Part shown: in pieces, positions 45,734 to 55,077 of the stretch
Position numbering within the stretch: position 1 is the stretch's first letter
How the letters are laid out: every line of letters begins with the position of its first letter
Source of the DNA: CAWKAO01 sp963847665
Lineage (GTDB): Bacteria; Actinomycetota; Humimicrobiia; Humimicrobiales; Humimicrobiaceae
Length of the DNA stretch: 64,000 nt
Reading direction: 5' to 3'
NCBI GenBank assembly: GCA_963847665.1
Contig: CAWKAO010000003.1
Location: 372,001 to 436,000, forward strand
Program-made: the position numbers and the translations under genes
The notes under the pieces: generated by a model
The model's database searches: none
Told to the model about the DNA's origin: nothing
The model's input: only the letters and a program-made list of their open reading frames with translations

Positions 45734-46132
45734 ATGTATTCCAGAATTCTAAAATATCCCGATAATAAGAGGTTTTTTCTTTTTGGGCCTCGCGGAAACA
45801 GTAAAACCACCTGGGTAAAATAGTCCTTTCCAGACGCAGTCTATCTTGACCTGCTAGAGTCCAGGCTATTCAATGACCTCTTGGCTGATCCTCAAAGACT
45901 TCAAAATTTTATACCAGATGATTTTAAAAACTGGATCATTATTGATGAAGTCCAGAAAATTCCCGAAGTGGATTTAGTCTTATATGGATACAGCGGTTTA
46001 AAAATATTTGAGACCAAAAGGAAAAGAAAGATATCAGATAAAGATCTTAAAGGTTTAAAAGCTTTGTCACATGCTGGGATTAAAATTGTTCCTATGGAGC
46101 AGGCCATGAAGGATTTACCGGAAATTTTATGA
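45734..46132 (+). pseudogene. relic of a DUF4143-type AAA ATPase
   Basis: One frame throughout. It starts MYSRILKYPDNKRFFLFGPRG with a damaged P-loop (GPRGNSKTTW), then a TAG stop, and continues DLLESRLFNDLLADPQRL and WIIIDEVQKIPE. At that point the text jumps to the family's C-terminus, VDLVLYGYSGLKIFETKRK and DLKGLKALSHAGIKI. So about 200 middle residues were deleted in addition to the nonsense change. Intact relatives are ATPases of unknown role with a PD-(D/E)XK-like DUF4143 tail. Confidence 0.85.
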
Positions 46133-46189
46133 TCCCAAAGACACTCAGGACAGAAAGAGACAGAGATATTAGAATTAAAAAGGGGAAAA

Positions 46190-47632
46190 ATGAAAAAAAA
46201 GAACCAGTTTTTATTTAGCATTATCCTGGCAGTTTCGGCCATTACTATCTTTACCATGACATTTACTGGATGCGACTTGTCAGAAAAACTTAAACAAATA
46301 TCCAGCGCTGCCAGTCAAAAAGAAACAGTCAGTAATGAAAGTGAAATAAGCGGTATAGAAGATGTAGCAGTAGAGATAGCAAAAGCCTCCGAAGCAGGAG
46401 ACAAAACTGAAGCAGTGTCTAATGCTCAGAATGAACCGGAGGAATTTGTTGGAACAAATTATAAAATCGCATATTTTGAAGTGGACAGTGCAGAAAATTC
46501 AAATCACTTCGAGCATAGGATTGGGCAAATATTTTCAATAAATCCTGATGGTTCAGAAAAAGAGCTCGTCTATACAGACCTTGAAGAAAAATATGACCTT
46601 TCCAGGATCTACCATGTCTCACCGGATTACAGTAAGATAAGCTGTGGATTCTATGAGGGAGGCAGGGGGGCATATGGCGCTCTTGCAGTAATAGATGTTT
46701 TAACAGGTACTTTAAAAAAGGTTGTTGAATTTGATTATACAAATGATCAGTCACAGCAATTGCTAGCCGATATATATGGAAGCCCGATCTGGACCAGCGA
46801 CGGAAAAAAAATAGCCTATGAGGTAATCTCGGAGCCATATACAAGTAATTTCAGGGATGCAGGTATTTATACTGTTGATGCTGAGACTGGCGAAAAATCA
46901 GAAGTAGGAATCGGCATTGAGGGTCTTTCGGCAAGAAGCACCACATTTGTTAACCCCACTATTTTTACTGACAGTGATAAAAAAATATTTGCCATAGAAC
47001 GATCTTACACAGCCAAAGAAGAGGATGGAGAGGTTCTTGGTTATATCCCGCGAAATGAGAGGCTAACCCTTATTGATATTTCAAATGAAAGTATGAAAGA
47101 AATTCTTACTATTAATGATTTTGAAAACGAACTTTCTGTATTTGATAATTTTAACCTGCTTACTAGCCAGGGAAAACTTGTTTTTGAAGTCCTTGGAGAT
47201 TTTGAAGAAGACGGGGATATATGGGTTTGCAATACTGATGGAAGCGGTCTTTCTAAAATAACCACGGATACTAATTTAAGGGAACAGCAGCCTTCGGTAT
47301 TTGAAAATTTGGATGGTACAATAAAAGTTGCCTATATAGGGTCAGGCAGGTACGGAACCATTTCAAGCCAGATTCCAAGTGGTGATGTCTACTTAATAAA
47401 TATTGATGGATCCGATAATAAAAAATTGACAGATTACATAGTTGGTTGTGAAAAACCGATTATATCGCCTGATGGAAGATTTATAGCTTTCATACATCAT
47501 ATTTATGACAAAAACTATGAAAATATTGAAACAACGCGTGTAGAAGTATTTGATACTGAAACCAACAAGTTAACTGTTTTAGCTGAAGGTAGCGGTATTT
47601 TTGACCTGGTCGGCTGGGTGACTGGTAATTAG
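46190..47632 (+). CDS. lipoprotein with TolB-like beta-propeller
   Basis: 480 residues. Signal with lipobox FTGC near residue 28, acidic linker, then repeated propeller blades: FSINPDGSEKELVYTD, SPDYSKISCGF, SPIWTSDGKKIAYE, VCNTDGSGLSKITTD, LINIDGSDNKKLTD and SPDGRFIAFI. The DGS/SPDG pattern is that of PD40/TolB propellers. Likely extracytoplasmic binding protein; partner not known. Confidence 0.8.
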   Translation: MKKKNQFLFSIILAVSAITIFTMTFTGCDLSEKLKQISSAASQKETVSNESEISGIEDVAVEIAKASEAGDKTEAVSNAQNEPEEFVGTNYKIAYFEVDSAENSNHFEHRIGQIFSINPDGSEKELVYTDLEEKYDLSRIYHVSPDYSKISCGFYEGGRGAYGALAVIDVLTGTLKKVVEFDYTNDQSQQLLADIYGSPIWTSDGKKIAYEVISEPYTSNFRDAGIYTVDAETGEKSEVGIGIEGLSARSTTFVNPTIFTDSDKKIFAIERSYTAKEEDGEVLGYIPRNERLTLIDISNESMKEILTINDFENELSVFDNFNLLTSQGKLVFEVLGDFEEDGDIWVCNTDGSGLSKITTDTNLREQQPSVFENLDGTIKVAYIGSGRYGTISSQIPSGDVYLINIDGSDNKKLTDYIVGCEKPIISPDGRFIAFIHHIYDKNYENIETTRVEVFDTETNKLTVLAEGSGIFDLVGWVTGN

Positions 47633-47636
47633 TCTT

Positions 47637-48149
47637 TTATTGACTCCATGTCAGTTCTATATGCTTTGTCACAGAGCCTGCTGAATTGGTTGCAGTAACC
47701 ACGAGATCATAACTTTCACCATTTTTAAGGTTTACTTGTGCAATATTATTGCCCCAGGTGCCGTTACTGTCATCCTTACTGAATTTAATAGTTGGGTAGG
47801 GTTCTCCGGATACTCTTGCCTCTATTCTGTAATAACACATATCGCTATCCTGTACTATAACTGGTCCTTCATAAACAACAATCTTAAGAGTCGGCAGGTT
47901 TTTACTAATGTCTTCAGTAGTTGTAGCAATTGTCTCAACAACAGTTGTTGTGCTTTGGGTGCTTATAGTCTCAACTGCAGTAGTAGCCACAGTCGTCTCT
48001 GGCAGAGAAGTAATTACTTCTGGAGTATCAGTGCTTAAATCTACAGTCTCCTGTTTTTCTGAATTAGATGCGTAGCTTTTGTAAACAGCTATAACTATTA
48101 AAAATATAATAACCAAAGAAATTGTAATAAAAACAATTTTATTTCTCAT
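47637..48149 (-). CDS. membrane-anchored protein with Thr-rich linker and Ig-like domain
   Basis: 170 residues. One N-terminal helix (VFITISLVIIFLIVIAVY), a Thr/Val/Glu linker (about residues 30-85) and a C-terminal beta-sandwich: DMCYYRIEARVSGEPYPTIKF, SKDDSNGTWGNNIAQVNL and SYDLVVTATNSAGS. The domain recurs in the L,D-transpeptidase protein at 50581. Surface protein. Convergent to the propeller lipoprotein. Confidence 0.7.
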   Translation of the reverse strand: MRNKIVFITISLVIIFLIVIAVYKSYASNSEKQETVDLSTDTPEVITSLPETTVATTAVETISTQSTTTVVETIATTTEDISKNLPTLKIVVYEGPVIVQDSDMCYYRIEARVSGEPYPTIKFSKDDSNGTWGNNIAQVNLKNGESYDLVVTATNSAGSVTKHIELTWSQ

Positions 48150-48426
48150 ATTCTATTTGTAATATATTGATTAGGTTATTTTATCACTGTTTTGCTAAGG
48201 GCTACTACTATTAATTTTTAAAACTCTTTTATAAATCTTTTTTAATATCTATAATTATTTTATCTATTATGAATAAGATAGCAGTTATAAATATAGGTTT
48301 TAATAATTTTTATTAATATATGCCATATTTTGTTTTTCTTTATGGCTCTGATAAAATTATTCAAACATAGAATCTCATCTTTATTCACCAGGAATAATAC
48401 TTGAATACATTATGGAGTAAACCAAA

Positions 48427-48768
48427 GTGAGAATGTGGGGAATTGACCCAAAAAAATTATGTGACCAACACCTATTAGGGGAGCATGTGGAGATGCATAT
48501 GTTTTTAGGTTGTATCAAAAAAGGGATCAGCTTAAAAGGATATTATGATAATAAATTGGTATGCACAAATTTAATAAACAAGAGACATGATGATTTAGCG
48601 ATCGAAATGATTTCTAGGGGCATGAAGCACAATAGCCCAATCGAAGAAACGGATTTCTTCAGGGATTTTAAATACGGTGAAATTGACCTTGAAGCTAATA
48701 TAAATGAATTAATAAGCCGTTGTTCGAAATGTAAAGATAGGTTAGTTAGTGGAAATGCAAAAATTTAG
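48427..48768 (+). CDS. T4 endonuclease V-like (Pyr_excise) protein
   Basis: 113 residues from a GTG start. MRMWGIDPKKLCDQHLLGEHVEM parallels the start of T4 pyrimidine dimer glycosylase: the DQHLxxExxE pattern includes the equivalent of the catalytic Glu23 (here Glu22). The later KRHDDLAIEMISRGMKHNSPI also lines up. The N-terminal catalytic Thr2 is an arginine, so glycosylase/lyase activity is not assured. Such genes are common in phages and mobile DNA. A GTGAGA with no strong ribosome site. Confidence 0.65.
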   Translation: MRMWGIDPKKLCDQHLLGEHVEMHMFLGCIKKGISLKGYYDNKLVCTNLINKRHDDLAIEMISRGMKHNSPIEETDFFRDFKYGEIDLEANINELISRCSKCKDRLVSGNAKI

Positions 48769-48910
48769 ATTCTCTTACAATTAAATATTTAAAACCTAAA
48801 GAAATAATTCTTGTATTCTTAAAAGTAGAATATTTTACTATTACAACCTTAAACACATCTTTTAAGTATTTTTAGTCTATAACTCGGCTTATAGACTAAC
48901 TCCAATAAAT

Positions 48911-49067
48911 TTATTCCACAATCTCTACGTCAGACCTGATCTTGTCCAGCAAGGATTTTATATCCAATTTTTTTGACCAATAATCCATATATTCCAGATC
49001 TATTTTTCCAAGCTGGATTTCAAAAATATTATAAGCATCATTATAGTGTTTATTATTGAATATTGTT
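48911..49067 (-). pseudogene. C-terminal gene fragment
   Basis: A leftward open frame of about 51 codons without a start, ending HYNDAYNIFEIQLGKIDL and EYMDYWSKKLDIKSLLDKI in the last part. It looks like the end of a nucleotidyltransferase-like or similar protein whose front is gone. The rest of the gap from 48769 to 49115 shows nothing to name. Confidence 0.35.
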
Positions 49068-49115
49068 TTGAGTTAAAAACCTTACGGTTTTTTCTAATAA
49101 TTCAAGTTGTGGCAT

Positions 49116-50135
49116 TTATTGGGGTGTTTTTTTCAGGTTGGACATGACTTCTCTTGAGATCTCCTCGACAAGGTCACCATAGATAAAAGTCTTTGCCCCG
49201 GGTGTTATCTTAGGATCAGAAAAACCGCACGAAGTATCATTGCAAGACAGGCATAATGTCTTTTCCGGGTTGCACATATCTTTGCTTCCAAATACTTCCA
49301 TTCTTTTTTTGACTATATTTTTGACTTCTTCAAATCCCCTGTTTATAACATCAGGGATACTTGTGACATCAGGATTATCGGTCAGATACTTTTTGACTCT
49401 TGCAACGGCACCTGCAGACATCTCTGTATAAAAATTGATCTTGCATATCCCAAGACTCACTGCTTTCTGGAAGTCAGCATCAGATATACCTGAACCCCCG
49501 TGCAAAACCAGGGGTATTGGGACTACTTTTCTTATCTGTGACAGTCTTTCAAAATCAAGTTTTGGGTCTCCCTTATAGAATCCATGGACATTTCCCATAG
49601 CAATAGCCAGCGCATCGACTTCTGATTCCTTTGCAAATCTTTGCGCTTCATCGACTTTTGTAAAAAATTCTTCATTTGCAGCATGTGCTGTCGGGGCAAC
49701 TTCACCGATGACTTCGCCCCCAATATAACCCAGTTCTGCTTCAACACTGACATCTACAGCTCTTGCGATTTTTACAACCTCACGCGTGGCGGCAATATTT
49801 TCTTCAAGAGGCAGGTGACTGCCGTCAAACATGACAGAGGTAAAACCGGCCCTTATCGCCTTTACTACCGTCTGGAGGCTTTTGCCGTGATCCAGGTGAA
49901 AACAGACAGGAACGTCGACTTTTTTTGCAGCATTGATTATTACCGGTGCGATCTCTTCAAGATCGACATATTTCAAATGAACTTCCGCTATCTGGAGGAT
50001 AACAGGGGAGTGCTGTTCCACTGCTGCATCGATGAGCGTGTCAATAAAGCCAAGATTAGTGATATTAAATGCGCCAACGGCATATTTATTATCCTGAGCA
50101 TGTTTTAGAAGGTCTTTAAGATTGATCAGAGCCAT
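49116..50135 (-). CDS. class II fructose-bisphosphate aldolase-like protein
   Basis: 339 residues. Class II aldolase fold with zinc ligands: CFHLDHGKS, VEAELGYIGGE, AMGNVHGFYKGDP and LHGGSG, as in FbaA/KbaY/GatY. It cleaves or makes ketose-bisphosphates, with either fructose or tagatose bisphosphate as substrate. A C-terminal extension adds a cluster, CNPEKTLCLSCNDTSC, not usual in the family. No glycolytic neighbour. Confidence 0.88.
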   Translation of the reverse strand: MALINLKDLLKHAQDNKYAVGAFNITNLGFIDTLIDAAVEQHSPVILQIAEVHLKYVDLEEIAPVIINAAKKVDVPVCFHLDHGKSLQTVVKAIRAGFTSVMFDGSHLPLEENIAATREVVKIARAVDVSVEAELGYIGGEVIGEVAPTAHAANEEFFTKVDEAQRFAKESEVDALAIAMGNVHGFYKGDPKLDFERLSQIRKVVPIPLVLHGGSGISDADFQKAVSLGICKINFYTEMSAGAVARVKKYLTDNPDVTSIPDVINRGFEEVKNIVKKRMEVFGSKDMCNPEKTLCLSCNDTSCGFSDPKITPGAKTFIYGDLVEEISREVMSNLKKTPQ

Positions 50136-50231
50136 TTAAAATCCTTTATTTTAATTTGATATATTCTATAATCCGATTATGCAACCAAAGCTAATCCTTA
50201 AAATAATCATAATATTTTATACTAATTATAT

Positions 50232-50459
50232 TTAAGTTTCTACATTATTTTCCAACTCGTTCAGCAGCCCTGAAGCAGTTGGAAGATCTTTTTGATCCAC
50301 CATGAGCCTTACACCATTTACGAATCCCTGAGAGGGATACATACTGCCGGCATCATCACTGATAATAAATGATTTTATATCACTGGACTCTAAAAAACTA
50401 CGGGCTATTTCGGCTTCTATATTCGAATTGAAAATTTTTAATAATCTTAATCTTTTCAT
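50232..50459 (-). CDS. DUF2007 protein
   Basis: 75 residues: MKRLRLLKIFNSNIEAEIARSFLE, SDIKSFIISDDAG and VRLMVDQKDLPTASGLL. This is the DUF2007 pattern (putative signal-transducing PII-like fold); the role is unknown. Confidence 0.75.
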   Translation of the reverse strand: MKRLRLLKIFNSNIEAEIARSFLESSDIKSFIISDDAGSMYPSQGFVNGVRLMVDQKDLPTASGLLNELENNVET

Positions 50460-50580
50460 AAGTATTATGATATCATAATTCAGAAGTCTTTATAATCGTA
50501 AAAAGCGATTGTTAATAAAATTAAATAGAAAACAGTATTCAGGAAAATAAAAAACTCGATAAAAAGAATAGAAGTCAAAC

Positions 50581-51692
50581 ATGTTAAAAAATAAAAGGGC
50601 CACAGGCCTTATTTTTAAAAATATTTATATTGTATTTATGTTATTTTTTTTATTTATTTCTGTTTCTTTTATACCTGGCTGCATGGATGGAAAGAGCCAG
50701 GTAAAAAAGGAAGAGATCTCTGACGGGACCAGTTTTGCAAAAGAACCACAAATATCAGAAAAAACAACAGAAGGTGATCCAGGCTTAGCCCAGGAGGAAA
50801 TAACAGAAAATACTTCGGCAGAAGAGACCTCAGAAGATATAAATTCCCAAACTGATACTGACGAAATCGAGAATGGTACGCTTGGCGATACAGGCCCGGA
50901 TACAGGAAATATTAGCGGTTCAGATAATCCAGGAATGCAGGACGATATTCCGGTTTTAGCTGCAACAGAAGAAACAGGTATGATGGTGCCCACCGTACTG
51001 CTGAAAATAATATCTGGCCCTGAGTATGCCCAGGGTGACCAGATATGTTTTTATAGAATAAAGGCAGATGTTACAGGCGATCCTTCTCCAGTTTTAAGTT
51101 TCAGTAAGGATGACAGCAATGGTGCATGGGGGATAGACACAGTGCAGGTAAACCTTAAAAAAAATGAGTCTTACTCACTTAGCTGCAGTGCTGAAAACGA
51201 GGTCGGTTCAGATGAAAGTTCTCTGGTTCTGAGCTGGGTCGATAAACCTGGAACTGCAGGTAGCTCTTCCGGCAGTAATACTTCACCAGATCCTGTCCAG
51301 TAGATTACAGTGTTCCAGGGGATTTTTTACTGGATGTAAACCTGACCACCCAGAGGGTAACTGTATTGTATAATGGAGCAGTGATCAGGAACATGGTGTG
51401 TTCTGGAGGCACTTCACAGGATCCCACACCTCTTGGAGAATTTACAACAAACCAGAAGATATATTATTCATATATTCCAAAGTATGCACAGGGGGCTTTT
51501 TACTGGACAAGATTTTATGGCGCTTACCTTTTTCATAGTGTACCTGTAGATATTAATAAAAATCTTTTACAGGAAGAGTATGACAAACTCGGGACCCCTG
51601 CAAGCCATGGGTGCATAAGACTGAAGATCGAAGATGCAAAATGGATGTATGACAATTTGCCCCTCGGCATAAAAGTGAGCATTCACAACTAA
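50581..51692 (+). CDS. lipoprotein L,D-transpeptidase with Ig-like domain, one frameshift
   Basis: About 370 codons if repaired. N-terminal lipobox IPGC (near residue 37), a long Glu/Thr/Asp linker, an Ig-like domain (QICFYRIKADVTGDPSPVLSF, SKDDSNGAWG) and a YkuD domain: FLLDVNLTTQRVTVLYNG and the active-site ASHGCIRL. The first frame ends at 51303 in SPDPVQ; the next resumes with VDYSVPGDFLLDV, so one base is missing at about 51297-51300. L,D-transpeptidases cross-link peptidoglycan (3-3 links). Lacking a second defect, an assembly slip or recent mutation is likely. Confidence 0.8.
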
Positions 51693-51732
51693 CTATAATA
51701 GACTGATAAAAATATAGACCATTAAAAAACCA

Positions 51733-53247
51733 ATGCCCTCAAAAACAAACAAGGTCAAGACTCAAATAGCTGTAATTGGTGCAGGGATAACAGGATGTGC
51801 CATAGCAAGAGAACTTTCCAGGTATGATCTCAAAGTAATCGTGATCGAAAAAGAAGCGGATGTCGGATGGGGCACTTCTAAGGCGAACACAGGACTTGTC
51901 CATTCCGGTTATGCCGGCCATGAAGGGATGTCAAGGCTTTCCCTCTGCAAAAAGGGCAGGGATCTCTTTATTAAAAATGCTGAAGAGCTATCGATTCCTA
52001 TCAGGCGCACAAGTTCACTTTTAAATGGTTTCAATGACGGACACCTTAAAGAGTTTGAGCTTCTGATCCGGCAGGGGAGAAAATACGGGGTGCCTGGACT
52101 TGAGATCATTTTTAATGATGATGGCAGATTAAAAGATATCGAACCAAATATCAGTGATAATGTCAAAGCAGCTCTCTTCTGCAGGGAGCATTTTGCAACT
52201 TCGCCTTATGAAGCAGTGGTAGCGCTTTTTGAGAATTCAAGGACAAACGGGGTGGATTTTCTGCTGTCCAGGGAAGTAAAATCGATAGATTTTAACAATA
52301 CTGACAGGAATTTTAAAATAAAGACAGTAAACACCCTTCCAGGAAGATTTCCGGGTGTTTTCACGGCAAGCACCAAAGTCACTATTGTTGAAGCTGATTA
52401 TATTGTCAACGCGGCAGGAATTTTTTCTGATTTTATAGCAAATATGATCGGTGACAATACATTTAGTATAAAAGCCATCAAGGGCCAGTATTTTCTTCTG
52501 GACAGTGAAGTAAAAGACCTTGTGAGGATGCAGAATATCTTGATGCCGGATCAGGATAACCTGAATTCAAAAGGAATGGTCGTCGGGATAACAACCGGAG
52601 GCAATCACATTATTGGTTCAGACTATGAAGACACCGGTAAAAATGACGAATCTACAACAAGGACGGAACTTGATGAGATAAGGAAAAAGCTTTCAGGAAT
52701 GATAAACAATATACCGTTTGAAAAAGTGATAACTACTTTTTCCGGTTTGCGTGCCTATGCAGATACCGGAGATTTTGTCATCGGCCCATCTATAAAAAAT
52801 AACAGGTTTATAAATGCTGCAGGGATACAGTCTCCGGGGCTGACCTGTGCATTTATAATTGCAGAGATCATAACGGAACACCTCAAAGAAGCAGGTGTAA
52901 AACTCATCAGCAATAGAGATTTTATTCCTGAGAGAAAACCGCAACAAAAAATAAACAGCAAAGATCTCTTATCAAATAATGTTCTTTATCAAAAAGATAA
53001 TAGTTTTGGAGAGATCGTTTGCAGGTGCGAGAAAGTTTCAGAGGCTGAAATCATAGAAGCGATCAGAAGGGGAGCAACGACTCTTGATGGAATAAAATTC
53101 CGTACTAGGGCCGGAATGGGTAGGTGCCAGGGCGGATACTGTACGCTGAGGATATTAAAGATAATGTCGCGCGAACTGGATATCCCGATAGAAGAGCTGA
53201 CAAAATCAGGATATGGTTCATTTATGGCAGATACAGGAGCGAGGTAA
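51733..53247 (+). CDS. glpA: FAD glycerol-3-phosphate dehydrogenase-like with BFD-type [2Fe-2S] domain
   Basis: 504 residues. FAD motif VIGAGITGCAIARELSRY, then the DAO domain (NTGLVHSGYAG) and a C-terminal BFD-like iron-sulfur domain: IVCRCEKVSEAEI and RCQGGYC. Architecture of the anaerobic GlpA/YgaF type that oxidises glycerol-3-phosphate or 2-hydroxyacids. First of a trio with the next two genes. Confidence 0.85.
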   Translation: MPSKTNKVKTQIAVIGAGITGCAIARELSRYDLKVIVIEKEADVGWGTSKANTGLVHSGYAGHEGMSRLSLCKKGRDLFIKNAEELSIPIRRTSSLLNGFNDGHLKEFELLIRQGRKYGVPGLEIIFNDDGRLKDIEPNISDNVKAALFCREHFATSPYEAVVALFENSRTNGVDFLLSREVKSIDFNNTDRNFKIKTVNTLPGRFPGVFTASTKVTIVEADYIVNAAGIFSDFIANMIGDNTFSIKAIKGQYFLLDSEVKDLVRMQNILMPDQDNLNSKGMVVGITTGGNHIIGSDYEDTGKNDESTTRTELDEIRKKLSGMINNIPFEKVITTFSGLRAYADTGDFVIGPSIKNNRFINAAGIQSPGLTCAFIIAEIITEHLKEAGVKLISNRDFIPERKPQQKINSKDLLSNNVLYQKDNSFGEIVCRCEKVSEAEIIEAIRRGATTLDGIKFRTRAGMGRCQGGYCTLRILKIMSRELDIPIEELTKSGYGSFMADTGAR

Positions 53248-53281
53248 TATGCCCTTCCAAATAAATATCAGGGCGGAATAG

Positions 53282-54641
53282 ATGAATTCAGAAAAAACAA
53301 AAAGCAGAGCAGTAAACATAATAAAAAATAAAAATATACCGGGACCCGATGATTTTGAGAATGACCTTGTAATAATCGGCGGTGGGCCCTGCAGGACTTG
53401 CTGCGGCGCAGAGAGCCGATGAAGCAGGGATAAAGAATGTCCTGCTTATTGAAAGAGACTCATATTTAGGCGGAATACTCCCCCAGTGCATTCATAGCGG
53501 TTTTGGCCTGAAGGTCTTTAACAGGGAGCTGACCGGTCCTGAATACAACCAGATATTTGTCGATAAGATAGAAAAGACTGCGGTAAAAGTGTTGCTGAAC
53601 ACCATGGCGCTTGACATAAGAAGAACAGAAGATCAAAAGGGTTCTGAAGGTTTTGAAATAATAACTGCAAATAGAAAAAACGGCTTCCAGCGGGTATCAG
53701 CCAGGTCCATTATCCTTGCCTTAGGATGCAGGGAGCGCACAAGGGGACAAATAATGCTGCCAGGTTCAAGGCCTGCAGGTATATTTACAGCCGGACTGGT
53801 ACAGCGGATGGTAAATATAGAAGGTTATCTGCCGGGTAAAGAGATCGTGATCCTGGGCTCCGGCGATATCGGCCTTATTATGGCCAGAAGGTTGACACTT
53901 GAAGGCTGTAATGTCAAGGGTGTTTATGAAATAATGCCTTTTTCAACTGGCCTGCTTAGAAATATTTCACAATGCCTCGATGATTTTGGAATACCTCTTT
54001 ATCTGAGCCATACTGTCACAAATATCAGTGGTAATAAAAGGATAGAATCTGTGGAAGTATCAAAAGTCGATGCAGGATCAGATCCACTGGGCACAGGGTC
54101 CAGGAAGATAAAATGTGATACCCTGCTGCTCTCGGTGGGCTTGATACCTGAGAACGAACTATCCAAGACTGCTGGAGTGGAAATAGATCCGAATACGGGG
54201 GGACCGGTGGTGGATGAAAAAATGCAGACTAATGTCGATGGCATTTTCTCCTGCGGCAATTCTCTTCTGGTATATGACCTTGTAGATAATGTTACAGAAG
54301 ATGGGTATCTTGCCGCCGAAAGTGTTTACAATTATATAAAGGGATCTATACCTAAAAATACTGATGAATATATAAGATTAGAATGTGGAGAAAACGTAAG
54401 TTCTGTTGCTCCGCATATCATCAGAAGTCCAGGAAAAATAAGCCTTAAGATCCGGGCAAAATATCCGGTAAAAAACGCTTATATAATTATAGAGGAAATA
54501 AAACTTGAAAAAAAAGTAAAACATGTAAATCCAGGTGAGATGTTATTTCTGGATATTTTTTTAGGACAGGAGTATTTTAGCAGCAGTAAAAAAACCGGAC
54601 TTAATAAAGTAATTGTAAATATAAAAAAGTCTGGAAAATAA
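53282..54641 (+). CDS. FAD/NAD oxidoreductase of the GlpA operon, one frameshift
   Basis: About 452 codons. The frame beginning at 53282 reads to NDLVIIGGGP and is then shifted; the rest (AGLAAAQRADEAGIKNVLL) is in the next frame. One surplus C in GGGCCC at 53386-53388 explains this. Class II pyridine nucleotide-disulfide-type fold, no active-site CxxC visible; ILGSGDIGLIMARRL is the NAD site. Such proteins sit between GlpA and DUF1667 proteins and pass electrons onward. Confidence 0.8.
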
Positions 54642-54660
54642 ATAGGATCAGGAAAAAAAT

Positions 54661-55038
54661 TTGAAAAAAAACAGTAAAAAGAAAGTCAGATGTATTATCT
54701 GTCCAGAGGGCTGCATCATAACGGCTACTGTGGAGGAGAGCATAAAAAAAGTATTATCTCTTGAAGGAAACAGGTGCAAGAGAGGAATAAGATTTACAGA
54801 AGACGAAGTAAAAAATCCCTTAAGGATACTGACTACTACAATAAATATAGATTCTAAAACAGCAAAAAGGCTGCCGGTCAGGAGCGATATACCTGCACCA
54901 AGGGATATGCTATTTAAATTGATCGAGGAAACTAAAAAAATAAAAGTAAAACCGCCAGTTTTTTCAGGCGATATCCTTTTAAAAAATGCAGCGGGCATAA
55001 AAGTCAATATAATTTCCAGTGCGACGATGCTAAAATAA
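54661..55038 (+). CDS. DUF1667 protein
   Basis: 125 residues. Cysteines in CIICPEGCII and NRCKRG, followed by NPLRILTTTINI and PVFSGDIL, the DUF1667 signature. Usually the third gene after GlpA and an NAD(FAD) oxidoreductase. Starts with a TTG. May bind a metal or cluster. Confidence 0.85.
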   Translation: MKKNSKKKVRCIICPEGCIITATVEESIKKVLSLEGNRCKRGIRFTEDEVKNPLRILTTTINIDSKTAKRLPVRSDIPAPRDMLFKLIEETKKIKVKPPVFSGDILLKNAAGIKVNIISSATMLK

Positions 55039-55077
55039 AAAGCCAGTAATCGAGCCTACAGAATCACTTTTTATTGC

